Counted from the stretch's first letter, positions 46,213-55,024 are shown. The stretch: 64,000 bases of DNA from Candidatus Latescibacterota bacterium (GCA_012270975.1 JAAXHH010000136.1:1-64000), one strand, 5' to 3'. Notes: generated from the sequence alone by a model not told the origin. A program made the numbers and translations.

Positions 46213-47106
46213 ATGGCAGTGCAAGAACCCCGGGGCGTCTATACCATCGCGCCGACGCCCTTCGAAGAAGACGGCAGCCTCGACACGGGCAGCCTGTCGA
46301 CCCTGACCAATTTCCTCATCGACCTGGGGATCGACGGAATTACCGTACTCGGCGTCATGGGCGAGACCAGCAAGCTGGTAGAAGCCGAGCGGGACCAGGT
46401 CATCGCCGGCGTGGTCGAGGCGGCGGACGGCCGCGTCCCCATTTGCGCCGGAACCAGCCATACGGGGACGGATGGGTGTGTCGCGCTGAGCAGGCGCGCC
46501 GAAGAACTGGGCGCCTCTTCGCTCATGGTGGCGCCGCCGAAGCTGGCAAAGGGTACGGACGAGGCGCTGCTCGCCCACTACCTCAAGGTGGCCGACGCCG
46601 TATCGATACCCCTCGTTATCCAGGACCACCCCACCAGCAGCGGCGTCCTGATGAGCATCGATTTCATCGCGACGGTGGCCGACCGGTCTCCGCAGTGCCG
46701 GTTTCTCAAGCTGGAAGAAGAGCCGTCGCCGCGGAAGGCCAGCCAGGTGCTCGCGGCGAATCCCGACGTGGAGATCTTCGGCGGCCTGGGCGGGGTCATG
46801 CTCCTGGAGGAACTGCGCCACGGGTGCATGGGCACCATGACCGGCTTCGCCTACCCCGATATCCTGAAGGACATCCACACGAAGTACATGTCCGGCGACA
46901 TCGACGGCGCCACCGAGACCTTTTACCGGTATTGCCCGCTGATCCGCTTCGAGGGCCAGCCCGGCATCGGGCTGTCCATCCGCAAGAACGTCTACCGGCG
47001 GCGCGGCGCCATCAAGACCGCCCGGGCGCGCCAGCCCTTCGTCCCCCTGGACGACGAAACCCTGGCGGATCTGAACGATCTACTGACGAGACTGGGGTTG
47101 GAGTGA
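46213..47106 (+). CDS. DapA-family (dihydrodipicolinate synthase-like) aldolase/lyase
   Basis: TIM-barrel enzyme of 297 residues. The Schiff-base lysine is Lys166 in FLKLEEEP, and the pyruvate-binding GVMGETSKL motif is at 47-55. The catalytic Tyr of the family (in LYNVP) is replaced: the equivalent segment reads VIQDHP (about 135-140). True DHDPS activity is therefore unlikely. It acts probably on a keto acid or a decarboxylation/aldol reaction. The ATG at 46213 has AAAGGAA upstream; an alternative ATG at 46156 overlaps the previous stop and would add 19 residues. Confidence 0.85.
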   Translation: MAVQEPRGVYTIAPTPFEEDGSLDTGSLSTLTNFLIDLGIDGITVLGVMGETSKLVEAERDQVIAGVVEAADGRVPICAGTSHTGTDGCVALSRRAEELGASSLMVAPPKLAKGTDEALLAHYLKVADAVSIPLVIQDHPTSSGVLMSIDFIATVADRSPQCRFLKLEEEPSPRKASQVLAANPDVEIFGGLGGVMLLEELRHGCMGTMTGFAYPDILKDIHTKYMSGDIDGATETFYRYCPLIRFEGQPGIGLSIRKNVYRRRGAIKTARARQPFVPLDDETLADLNDLLTRLGLE

Positions 47107-47188
47107 TCCAGAGGGTACGTGTGGGCGGCGGTTAGGAAAATTCGGTGGGAATCAGCTAGAGCCCGGCAAGTGGAAGGCGAACGAGCGT

Positions 47189-48181
47189 TCAATCCCGCCA
47201 GTCGAGCAGGACCCCCAGCGCATCGCCCGGCTTCTGGTAAAGCAGGGCGAAGGCGTCTGCCGCCTGGTGCCAGGGGAATCGGTGGGAGGTCATTCGTTCG
47301 GTGCGAATCGCACCCGAGGCGAGGAGTTCCATGGCGCGGCGGGACTGGCTGGCGCCCGCTTGCGTCCGGAAGTAACCACCCAGCAATTTGCGCCCCTGAA
47401 TCTTGTCTGAAGGCAGCGAAAGAGGCTGGTCCTCGTACAGCCCGATCAGGTGGATCAGCCCGCCAAGGGCCAACATGTCGAGTCCCTGCCCGAAGGGCGC
47501 CGGCCCCGCCGGACCGCCCACGGCGTAGACCACGACGTCGGCCCCGAGGCCGTTGGTCAGACGCTTCACAGCCTTGACGGGATCCTCCTCGCGGGCGTTG
47601 ATCACCATGTCGGCACCGAATTCCGCCGCCATGGCGCACCGGTTTTCCAGCGCGTCTACGGCCACTATCCTGCCGACTCCATTCACCTTGATGACCTGAA
47701 GGATCAGGCTGCCCACGAGCCCCTGGCCGAGCACGACAACCGTGTCCTGGGACTTGATATTCTCCACTTCCACCCAGGTGACCGCACCCGCGGTCAGCGG
47801 GTAGTACGGAGCGCTGTCGAAGGAAAGGCCTTGCGGCATGGGCATGACGATGGTCTGGTCCCACGGAAATACGAGGCGGGCCGGCCGGACCGTGTACTGG
47901 GCGTGGGGCGCCAGGGCGACGACCCCGTCGCCGATGTCCAGGTGTTCGACCCCTTCCCCCAGCGCATCCACCGTCCCCGCCATGGAATAGCCCATGACGT
48001 CCGGACTTACCGCGTGTTCCCGCGTATACCGGCCACCGAGTTCGGAACCCCGGCTGATCAGGCTGCAAGCCGCCTTGATCCGTACCTCGCCGGGACCCGG
48101 TTCGGGTATGGGTACCTCCTCGATCTCGATCCGGTGGAGGCCTTCGGGCTTGATGACGCGTTTCATGGTTGGCTGAGACAT
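47189..48181 (-). CDS. MDR-family dehydrogenase (alcohol dehydrogenase-like), zinc ligands not evident
   Basis: This 330-residue MDR protein has the GroES-like N-terminus (about 20-120), the cofactor loop VVLGQGLVGSLILQV (about 148-162) and an LLGGYF C-terminal region. The catalytic Cys-Gly-His zinc set of alcohol dehydrogenases is not visible: the equivalent stretch reads ACSLISRGSELGG. It therefore resembles zinc-independent members that use NAD(P)H on sugars or polyols. The start ATG is before SQPTMKRVIKPEG. Confidence 0.85.
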   Translation of the reverse strand: MSQPTMKRVIKPEGLHRIEIEEVPIPEPGPGEVRIKAACSLISRGSELGGRYTREHAVSPDVMGYSMAGTVDALGEGVEHLDIGDGVVALAPHAQYTVRPARLVFPWDQTIVMPMPQGLSFDSAPYYPLTAGAVTWVEVENIKSQDTVVVLGQGLVGSLILQVIKVNGVGRIVAVDALENRCAMAAEFGADMVINAREEDPVKAVKRLTNGLGADVVVYAVGGPAGPAPFGQGLDMLALGGLIHLIGLYEDQPLSLPSDKIQGRKLLGGYFRTQAGASQSRRAMELLASGAIRTERMTSHRFPWHQAADAFALLYQKPGDALGVLLDWRD

Positions 48182-48261
48182 CGGGATCCGTCCCGGGCGG
48201 TCAGGGCAAAGAACCGGCAGACCGCCCCGTTGTATCAACGTCCGTATGACCGGTACCGGTA

Positions 48262-48639
48262 TCAGTCCAGAATGAACCCGGCCAGGATTCGCTGAATGTC
48301 CGTGACGTCTATACCCCGCTTGAATTCCTTTTTGACAGGGAAGTTGCCTCCGGAAATCCAGATCTTCATCTCGGAGTCGAGATCGACTTTCCCCGCGGTC
48401 TCGAACGAGAAATGAGTGATCGATTTGTACGGAATGGAGTGATAGTCGACCTTGCGGCCCGATATCCCCTGCTTGTTCACCACGATCAGCCGTCTGTCCG
48501 TAAAGGCGAACAGGTCTCTCACCAGCTTGAAGACCCGGACCAGTTTTTCGTCTTCGATCAGGATGCTCGAAAACTCCTCTTCTATCGCGGCTACTTCGAC
48601 CTCCGAGGCGTTGCCCATGATGGAGTTCAGAATCGCCAA
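48262..48639 (-). CDS. Bacterial PH-domain protein (bPH_1/PF08000-like)
   Basis: This 125-residue protein matches the family by its order: LIEDEKLVRVFKLVRDLFAFTDRRLIVVNKQ, then VDYHSIPYKSITHFSFETAGKVDLDSEMKIWI and a C-terminal helix. These small soluble domains have no known enzymatic function. It follows a MazF-type gene on the same strand, 52 bases apart, but is probably independent. Confidence 0.85.
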   Translation of the reverse strand: MAILNSIMGNASEVEVAAIEEEFSSILIEDEKLVRVFKLVRDLFAFTDRRLIVVNKQGISGRKVDYHSIPYKSITHFSFETAGKVDLDSEMKIWISGGNFPVKKEFKRGIDVTDIQRILAGFILD

Positions 48640-48691
48640 GATGTCTTCCTCCGTTTCTACCTGAAAAGTTTGCCTGATTAACGCGCAACCG

Positions 48692-49048
48692 TCAAGAGCC
48701 GTCTTCTCTTTCCAGCAGTGCCGCGGCCTTCTGCAGGACAGCTTCTGTTGTTTCCGACGGGAGACGACAGATCAGTTTCAGCGCGCAGGACTGCCGCGCC
48801 ACGCTTTCCAGCTGATCGGCAAGGATGACGCCTGAAACCGGCATTCCCGCGGGAATCGGGACTTCGAAGGGGTATCCCCTTTCCATGTCGGCAACCGGGC
48901 AGAAAATGGCCAGGCCGACCTTACGATTGTAGGGCTCGGGTGAAATCACGATGGCTGGACGCCCGGGAGTCAGGTTTGATCCTTTCCCCGTTCGGACGCG
49001 GATACATACCAACTCCCCCTGTCCGGGGACATAGTTCTCCTTGTGCAT
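48692..49048 (-). CDS. mazF: MazF/PemK-type toxin
   Basis: This 118-residue protein has the MazF fold: GELVCIRVRTGKGSNLTPGRPAIVISPEPYN near the start, then GLAIFCPVAD and FEVPIPAGMPVSGVILADQLESV. MazF enzymes are sequence-specific RNases. Its ATG overlaps the stop of the antitoxin gene by one base, so the two are translated together. The antitoxin-first order is standard. Confidence 0.8.
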   Translation of the reverse strand: MHKENYVPGQGELVCIRVRTGKGSNLTPGRPAIVISPEPYNRKVGLAIFCPVADMERGYPFEVPIPAGMPVSGVILADQLESVARQSCALKLICRLPSETTEAVLQKAAALLEREDGS

Positions 49049-49287
49049 TACGTTTCTCCGCGGTCCGGGGTTCCGACCGTGATCCGGCCGTGCAGGTTGT
49101 GCTTCGCGACATCCGGAAGCAGGTCGGCGAGCCTTTGCCGGGTACGTTCCACCGGGACGATGGTCAATTCCCTGCCGCGCAGCACCAGCACCACCGGTGA
49201 ATCGTCCGTGACGCCCATCTGGACCGTGATCGGCTTCGGGATGCGCAGCGCCAGACTGTTGCCCCACATTTTGGTACGGGATTTCAT
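49048..49287 (-). CDS. mazE: MazE/AbrB-type antitoxin
   Basis: This 79-residue protein begins with an AbrB swapped-hairpin DNA-binding domain (MWGNSLALRIPKPITVQMGV, SPVVLVLRGRELTIVPV). An extended acidic tail (about 50-79) would wrap the toxin. It should repress its own promoter, which has an inverted repeat. It is first in the mazE-mazF unit. Confidence 0.85.
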   Translation of the reverse strand: MKSRTKMWGNSLALRIPKPITVQMGVTDDSPVVLVLRGRELTIVPVERTRQRLADLLPDVAKHNLHGRITVGTPDRGET

Positions 49288-49324
49288 GCACGCCTCCTAT
49301 AGAGACACTGGATATACTTGATGG

Positions 49325-49350
49325 GTATACATACCTGGCGGGATGTATAC
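49325..49350. promoter_or_regulatory. Inverted repeat upstream of mazE (operator candidate)
   Basis: GTATACAT and ATGTATAC (49325-49332 and 49343-49350) form a perfect 8-bp inverted repeat with a 10-base spacer. Each arm has a palindromic GTATAC core. It lies 38 bases before the mazE start. Confidence 0.7.
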
Positions 49351-49413
49351 ACTTGAGCTTGTTGTTCCATTAGTCGAGGTTCAGAGGAAGAATCTCGACT
49401 GGATAATAAATCG

Positions 49414-49449
49414 TTGACGAAGAATTTGATATGTGCATATATTTGCACA
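49414..49449 (+). promoter_or_regulatory. hicAB promoter with an overlapping operator
   Basis: TTGACG (49414-49419), an 18-base spacer and TATATT (49438-49443). The palindrome TGTGCA-N6-TGCACA (49432-49437 and 49444-49449) exactly surrounds the -10, as expected of HicB autoregulation. Transcription would start near 49450, about 15 bases before hicA. Confidence 0.7.
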
Positions 49450-49464
49450 AAATATCTTGGCTTA

Positions 49465-49653
49465 ATGGAATCCAACACGACCAAGCTCAGGCGACGATTG
49501 AAGAAGGAAGGTTGGTACCTGTCCCGGCATGGGGCCAGGCATGACATTTACAGGCACCCGTTTATTCGGGGTGTGATTACACTTCCGAGGCACAGGAAGG
49601 TGTCATTGGCAGTGGCACGGTCAATTGCATCCAAGGCAAAATGGTCGAAATAG
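49465..49653 (+). CDS. hicA: HicA-type mRNA interferase toxin
   Basis: This 62-residue toxin has the dsRBD-like fold of HicA: TKLRRRLKKEGWYLSRHGARHDIYRHP, with the catalytic His in the SRHGARHDIY stretch, then TLPRHRKVSLAVARSI. HicA cleaves mRNA and tmRNA. The start is the ATG before ESNTTKL; a longer frame would run into the promoter. Its stop lies 12 bases before hicB, the usual order. Confidence 0.88.
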   Translation: MESNTTKLRRRLKKEGWYLSRHGARHDIYRHPFIRGVITLPRHRKVSLAVARSIASKAKWSK

Positions 49654-49665
49654 GATACAGGAGTA

Positions 49666-50073
49666 ATGGGTGTGCCCAAATATAACTCAGTCCGATATCC
49701 CGCCTTGATCGATGGCGTGAAAGGTGCCTATGGCGTATCATTCCCCGATCTTCCGGGTATCGTCGCCATGGGAGACACCATTGATGACGCTTTGCTGAAT
49801 GCCGAAGAGGTGTTGAGGGATTATGCTATCGAAACAGAATCTGATGGTGATTCGATCGTTCAGCCAAGCGATCTGGAGCAGGTAAGTCTCGAACCGGGAC
49901 AAGCACTGACGACCGTGCCGTTAATCCGTCAGTCCGGCCGAAGCGTGCGTATTCATATGGCGATTGACGAAGGCGTAGCGGTGTTTATAGACAGCGAGGC
50001 AGACAGGCGAGGAATGACACGAACAGCCTACGTAGAGTGGATGGCGCGGCGTATCGCCATGATGGGTGGGTAG
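49666..50073 (+). CDS. hicB: HicB-type antitoxin
   Basis: This 135-residue antitoxin has an N-terminal RNase H-like domain (about 1-75: YPALIDGVKGAYGVSFPDLPGIVAMGDTIDDAL). Its C-terminal DNA-binding domain (about 95-135) has a ribbon-helix-helix pattern (RIHMAIDEGVAVFIDSEADRRGMTRTAYVEWM). It neutralises HicA and represses the promoter just described. Confidence 0.9.
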   Translation: MGVPKYNSVRYPALIDGVKGAYGVSFPDLPGIVAMGDTIDDALLNAEEVLRDYAIETESDGDSIVQPSDLEQVSLEPGQALTTVPLIRQSGRSVRIHMAIDEGVAVFIDSEADRRGMTRTAYVEWMARRIAMMGG

Positions 50074-50081
50074 ACCCTTAC

Positions 50082-51026
50082 TCACTTTATAGTCTTGCGA
50101 ACCGTGTATCTTCCTGGCGCCGCGACATAGCCCAGTTTCCTGTTGAGCGCCAGCATGGGCCCGTTCGCCGAATCGTTTTCCGTGCTTAGTGACCGCGCAC
50201 CGCGTTTCGTGGCATAGCGAATCGCAGTGAGCTTAAGCGCCATGGCGATGTGGCGCCTTCGATATCCTCGGATAACACCGGTATGCATGTTGAAAGCCTG
50301 TTGCGATTCGGGATACAGGCGTACCGCGCAGATGCCCGCCCAATCATCCCCATCGGCTGCAAGCAACTGGCCATCCGGCCGGTACCAGCCCGATTCATAT
50401 ACCCACTCGTTGAATTCCTCGAAGGAAAGCCCGGGGCTGCTCCAACCCGGCACGTCCCGGTCTGTAATCGCGTTGACTTCATAGAGTTTTTTGCGTGCTT
50501 CAGGCGTATCGCCAAAATCGGCGAGCGAGTATATATGTACTCCAGACTCGGCGACGTTCGATAGAACTCCTTTGAAGGGTGATTCGTCGAAGGTCTCGAG
50601 GTCCAGGCTCGACTGGAACAGATGCCGGTCGTACTCGAATCTTCGATTTCTCGCAAATGCCTGAGAAATCTCACAGTTATCCCGGACTTCGCTGGTTATG
50701 GTCCCCGCCTCGTGGCGCTTCAGAAACCGCATCATATCGGAGTACAGCGCGGCGCCGATGCCGCCACCCCGCTCCGAAGGAATCACGCCCACCCAGGCGT
50801 AGAACTGTCCCGGCGGATCCCAGGTCTCGTGCACCGACACCGCGTAGCCCACCACAATGTCGTCCTCCGTCACAGCTACCTGGCGATAGCTGATCCTGCC
50901 CGGAGCGGTGTGAGTCAACCACTCGTGCACCGTATCTACTGAGACGGGATTCTGCTCGAAGGCATTGACGACGGATGCGATGCCCGCTTCATCGGCGGAG
51001 GGACGGGCGGGGCGGAGGCGGAACAT
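50082..51026 (-). CDS. GNAT N-acetyltransferase family protein
   Basis: This 314-residue protein is built as two acetyltransferase-like halves. The first (about 3-150) has the ERGGGIGAALYSDMMRF acetyl-CoA loop and the second (about 160-310) has a VIRGYRRRHIAMALKLTAI loop. Such double GNATs include mycothiol-synthase-like enzymes. The substrate is unknown. It lies 56 bases after the corrinoid operon on the same strand and may be part of it. Confidence 0.8.
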   Translation of the reverse strand: MFRLRPARPSADEAGIASVVNAFEQNPVSVDTVHEWLTHTAPGRISYRQVAVTEDDIVVGYAVSVHETWDPPGQFYAWVGVIPSERGGGIGAALYSDMMRFLKRHEAGTITSEVRDNCEISQAFARNRRFEYDRHLFQSSLDLETFDESPFKGVLSNVAESGVHIYSLADFGDTPEARKKLYEVNAITDRDVPGWSSPGLSFEEFNEWVYESGWYRPDGQLLAADGDDWAGICAVRLYPESQQAFNMHTGVIRGYRRRHIAMALKLTAIRYATKRGARSLSTENDSANGPMLALNRKLGYVAAPGRYTVRKTIK

Positions 51027-51082
51027 GGGAGACCCGAACGATGTGTGGCGATCTGAAAAGCAGGTGCGTGCTGTGAAACCGG

Positions 51083-53029
51083 CTACACCAGCACCCCCGG
51101 CATGGGCTTGAACTGGCAGGCCTCGACAAAGACCTCGAAGAAGTCGGGCGTGGTCTCAAGTTCGATGTGCTCGATGTCCTTGACCAGCGCCTCCAGCTCC
51201 GCGCGGCGCGAGCGGGACAGGAGGATCTCGCGTGCACCCTGGACGGCTGCATTACCCACCTTGACGATGCGGTCTTCGGGCACGGGGGCCAGGAACCCGA
51301 TGTCGATGGCGTTACGGACGTCCACGTAGTTGGCGAAACCGCCCGCCAGGAAAAGGCGGTCCACGTCGCCGGGCGCGACGCCGAACGTACGCAGGACGAT
51401 GTACTGCCCGCAGTAGTTGGCGGCCTTGGCCTGGGCCAGGTTGCTGGCGTCCTGGCGTGACAGGGTGATGCCGGACTCCGGCACGACAGGCACTTCGAAC
51501 TGTTTACGGTCGGCGTAGACGCCCTTGGGCGACATCATGCCGTGGCGGCGCAATTCGGCGAGGAGGTCGATCAGGCCGGAACCGCAGATGCCCTGGGCCG
51601 TGGTATCGCCGATGGTGCTCCAGGCGAACCGCCCGTCTTCCCACTTCAACGTTTCGATGGCGCCTTCGTAACCGGGCATGCCGTATTGAATGCCGCCGCC
51701 CTCGAAGGCGGGACCGGCGGGACATGAAGCCGTGATCATGCGCCCGTTGCCCGCCACGACCACTTCGGTGTTGGTGCCCACGTCCACAAGCATGGATACG
51801 CCCGGTTGCGCGGCGAGTTCGACGGTGGCCAGGTCGGCCGCCACGTCGCCGCCCACGTGGCTGGCGATGAGGGGCAGGCCGTAGACCCGGGCCTTCGGAT
51901 TGGCGCGGAGTCCGAGGCGGCGGGTGCCGATGGTGAGCGCCGTGGTCTCCCGCTCCCCCGCGAGGTATTCGTTCTCGATCAGGGACTTGTAGGGTTTCTG
52001 GCCGATGCTCTGCACGTCGAGCCGGAAGAAGAGGTCCCGCATGGTGGCGTTGCCCGCCACGACGATCTCATAGATCTCCTGCCGCGCGGTTCCCGTCCGC
52101 TCGCACCAGTCCATGATCTCGTGGTTGACGGCGTTGATGATGGCGTTCCAGAGTTCACCCTCGAACGAACCGTCGTAGGAGATCCGGTGCATCACGTCGC
52201 TGCCGCCGAATCGCTGGGGGTTCTCGAAGGAGCAGACGTGGACGCTCTTTCCGGTCTCCAGGTCCACGAAGTCCATGACCACCGTGGTCGTGCCGAGGTC
52301 GATCGCGAGCCCGTACAGGTGCCCGCGGAACTGGTCCACCTGCTCATCGTCGTAGAAAACCGCATCGCCCCTGCGGGTGACCATGGGGTCCAGCGGCGTT
52401 TCCTTTTCTTCGGTAACGGTCAGGATCTTGGGCGTACGGCGCAGGGGGGAGAAGGCGATGTCCACCTTCGGATCGATCACGCGCGCCTGGCAGGCGAGCC
52501 GGTAGTTCTCCCGCAGGAAGGACTCGGGTTTCGTCCGTGGCACGAGCCCTTCCATCCCCTCCTGTATTTCCACGATGCACTCGTGGCAGATGCCGTTGCG
52601 GAAACACGAGGTGGGCACCTGCACGGCGAGGTCGTCGGCGTAGTCGAAGATGGACTTGCCGATGACCGAGGGTTGGGTCGTCGTGCCGTCGGTCACCGAT
52701 CCGCCGGCTGGGTCTGTGGTATTTCCGGTATTCAGGTTTGGTGCATCCTGGTCGGGCCCTCCCGCTTCAGCCCGTTCGCGGGGCGCCTCATCGGTCTCCC
52801 AGGCGCTGCGGTAATCGAGCTTGTCGTCCCCGCCACACACGAGCAGGCCGCCGGCTTCACGGGGCTTGCGCTGGTTGCGGCACCCGAACCGGGCGGTGCA
52901 TTCGTCGAAGCGGTTCTTGTAGGGGCAGCGGTAGGTGGCCTGCTCGGTCGCATGGGCCATCATATCCTTGAAGATGGCCGTGATGCGGTCCAGCCGCTCC
53001 TGGTACGCCGCCTTGTCGATCTTTTTCAT
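51083..53029 (-). CDS. RACo-like corrinoid activator (2Fe-2S plus ASKHA domain)
   Basis: This 648-residue protein has an N-terminal Cys cluster (Cys35, 44, 50, 65), a plant-type [2Fe-2S] ferredoxin (Cys142, 148, 151 and 180), then a middle domain and a C-terminal ASKHA ATPase domain beginning LAIDLGTTTVVMDF near 250 and GGGFANYVD-type near 565. This order matches reductive activators of corrinoid proteins (RACo, DUF4445), which reduce inactive Co(II) to Co(I) with ATP. The first Cys set is not usual. Its partner is the corrinoid protein encoded directly upstream. Confidence 0.9.
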   Translation of the reverse strand: MKKIDKAAYQERLDRITAIFKDMMAHATEQATYRCPYKNRFDECTARFGCRNQRKPREAGGLLVCGGDDKLDYRSAWETDEAPRERAEAGGPDQDAPNLNTGNTTDPAGGSVTDGTTTQPSVIGKSIFDYADDLAVQVPTSCFRNGICHECIVEIQEGMEGLVPRTKPESFLRENYRLACQARVIDPKVDIAFSPLRRTPKILTVTEEKETPLDPMVTRRGDAVFYDDEQVDQFRGHLYGLAIDLGTTTVVMDFVDLETGKSVHVCSFENPQRFGGSDVMHRISYDGSFEGELWNAIINAVNHEIMDWCERTGTARQEIYEIVVAGNATMRDLFFRLDVQSIGQKPYKSLIENEYLAGERETTALTIGTRRLGLRANPKARVYGLPLIASHVGGDVAADLATVELAAQPGVSMLVDVGTNTEVVVAGNGRMITASCPAGPAFEGGGIQYGMPGYEGAIETLKWEDGRFAWSTIGDTTAQGICGSGLIDLLAELRRHGMMSPKGVYADRKQFEVPVVPESGITLSRQDASNLAQAKAANYCGQYIVLRTFGVAPGDVDRLFLAGGFANYVDVRNAIDIGFLAPVPEDRIVKVGNAAVQGAREILLSRSRRAELEALVKDIEHIELETTPDFFEVFVEACQFKPMPGVLV

Positions 53030-53062
53030 GGGAAAGGTAGGGGAGGCCGCCTGCCGGTTCGG

Positions 53063-53827
53063 TCAGGCTTCCTGTTCCTGCTTGAGTTCTTCGAGGAGAC
53101 GCTGGGCCAGTTCCACGCATCCCACCGCGTCCTCGGCGGTGCCGTCGGCGCCCATGTCATCGGCAAACTCCTGGGTGACCGACGCGCCGCCCACCATGAT
53201 CTTGACGTCCTCCCGCATATCGTTGTCGATGAAGGCGTCGATGGTCTTGCCCATGTTGGGCATGGTCGTGGTCAGCAGCGCCGACATGCCCAGCAGGGGC
53301 GCCTCGTGTTCCTCCACCGCGTCCATGAACTCGTCCTCGGAAGTGTCCACCCCCAGGTCGTGGACCACGAACCCGGCGCCGCGCAGCATCATGATGCACA
53401 GGTTCTTGCCGATGTCGTGGAGATCGCCTTTGACCGTGCCCATGATGACGGTGCCGACGGATTCGATGCCCGAAGCGGAGAGGATGGGCTCGATGTGGGC
53501 CATCCCGGCCTTCATGGCCCGGGCGCAGGCGAGAACTTCCGGAACGAAGATGAAGTTCTCGCGAAACTTGATGCCTACGACGCTCATGCCGGCGATCAAG
53601 CCGTCGTCCATCACTTCCAGTGCTTCAGTGCCGCCGTCCAGCGCCGCCCGGGTCAGCGTGTCGACCGTCCCGTTGTCCCCATCGATGAGGGCCGCGGAAA
53701 TTTCCTGCATGGCGGGCGTCGCCCGGGCGAAAGCGTCGATGATCCGCGTCCGCTCGTTGGGCCTTTCGATGAACTCTTCTATTTCGTCCTTCAGAAAGTC
53801 ATTGGCTATATCGTTTAATTCTGCCAT
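53063..53827 (-). CDS. Corrinoid (cobalamin-binding) methyl-carrier protein
   Basis: This 254-residue protein has the helical cap (about 30-115) and Rossmann B12-binding domain of MtbC/MttC/MetH-type carriers. DLHDIG (135-140) gives the lower-axial ligand His137, and SALLTTTM (182-189) is the second dimethylbenzimidazole-tail motif. It should shuttle a methyl group between methyltransferases. It lies between a MtaA/MtbA-like gene and the RACo-like activator. Confidence 0.95.
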   Translation of the reverse strand: MAELNDIANDFLKDEIEEFIERPNERTRIIDAFARATPAMQEISAALIDGDNGTVDTLTRAALDGGTEALEVMDDGLIAGMSVVGIKFRENFIFVPEVLACARAMKAGMAHIEPILSASGIESVGTVIMGTVKGDLHDIGKNLCIMMLRGAGFVVHDLGVDTSEDEFMDAVEEHEAPLLGMSALLTTTMPNMGKTIDAFIDNDMREDVKIMVGGASVTQEFADDMGADGTAEDAVGCVELAQRLLEELKQEQEA

Positions 53828-53894
53828 GCTCTCCTGTCCGGTCCTCCCGTTTCATGCCGAAATTGACGTCTACTCGCGTGGGCCAGGCGGACCG

Positions 53895-54938
53895 CTATGC
53901 CGCGTGGTGGACGTGCCAGTCCTTCACCGCCTGCGGGATCGCCTTCAGGTTCTCGACGGACGCCTGCAGGGGAACGGCGCACTCCGGTCCCACCATATGA
54001 ATTCCGTGTTCCAGGTTCTGGCAGACTTCCTGCCCCACTTCTTCGGGACCACGTGCGAAAAGCGTCTCGGGATTGTTGATGTTCCCCACGAGGGAGATCT
54101 TGCCGTCGACGGCCTCCATGGACTCCTGGGGCTTGTTTTTCGAATCGAAATGAAAGGCCGCGAAGCCGGTCTCGGCGATGTAGCCCATGCGGTCCACGGT
54201 GCGCCCGCAGATGTGCATGATCAGCGGGATGGGTATCCGTTCGGCCATCTCGATGTGCAGGTCCCGCAGGAAGCGGCGGTAGTATTCGCCGCTCACCAGG
54301 TCGCCCGTGGCGTGGTCCGGCAGGGTCAGGGCGTCCGCCCCGGCCTCGATCTGTGCGATGCCGAACTCCACCGTGGCCTCCTTCATGCGGTCCAGGGCGA
54401 GATGGGTCCTGCCGGGGTCGTCGAGGGACATGAGCAGGAAGGGTTCCACGCCGAAGCAGTGGTATCCCAGGGACCAGGGGCCCATGGTCTTGCCGATGAC
54501 CGCCACTTCGTCGCCGTATTCCTTCTTGAGCTTGCTGATGGCGTCGAGGACGCACTTCGTGTCCCGGTGCGTCAGGAAATCCGAAGGTATCTTGATGTCG
54601 TCCACGTCGGTCCAGATGGGTTCCCGCATCTTGACCGTAGGCCAGTTGTCCTTCTGCTCCCACTGGATCTTGCAACCCAGCGCGGAGGACTCCTGGATGA
54701 TGGTAAAGACCGGCATGATGGTGTCGAATCCGAGTTCCGTGTAGCCCGTGGCCGCGAGACGGGCCATGAGCTCCGGGTCCCGGTTGGCGTCCGGGAAAGG
54801 CGCGTCAACGAGATCCATCAGTTCCACCGTGGCGACGGACGTCGGATTGCACACGGGCGTGCGGTCCACGGGCTCTCCCCTCAGGGCAGCCAGTACCCGG
54901 TCCCGGCCCTTCATCTGCTTGATGACGCTCGTTTCCAT
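53895..54938 (-). CDS. Uroporphyrinogen-decarboxylase-family methyltransferase (MtaA/MtbA type)
   Basis: This 347-residue TIM barrel has the zinc-thiol set of MtaA/MtbA: His242 and Cys244 in MHICG and Cys320 in GPECAVP. True HemE lacks this set, so methyl transfer from or to the corrinoid protein is indicated. The methyl acceptor or donor is unknown. I start at the ATG before ETSVIKQMKG, which has a GGAGG ribosome site; a longer frame exists. Confidence 0.92.
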   Translation of the reverse strand: METSVIKQMKGRDRVLAALRGEPVDRTPVCNPTSVATVELMDLVDAPFPDANRDPELMARLAATGYTELGFDTIMPVFTIIQESSALGCKIQWEQKDNWPTVKMREPIWTDVDDIKIPSDFLTHRDTKCVLDAISKLKKEYGDEVAVIGKTMGPWSLGYHCFGVEPFLLMSLDDPGRTHLALDRMKEATVEFGIAQIEAGADALTLPDHATGDLVSGEYYRRFLRDLHIEMAERIPIPLIMHICGRTVDRMGYIAETGFAAFHFDSKNKPQESMEAVDGKISLVGNINNPETLFARGPEEVGQEVCQNLEHGIHMVGPECAVPLQASVENLKAIPQAVKDWHVHHAA

Positions 54939-55024
54939 TACGGCCTCCTTGTCGATCGCGCATGCGTCAGTCGCGCGTTGCGCATCCAACGATCGATTTT
55001 TTTCTGCCCCGCCAGTGCCGGCCC

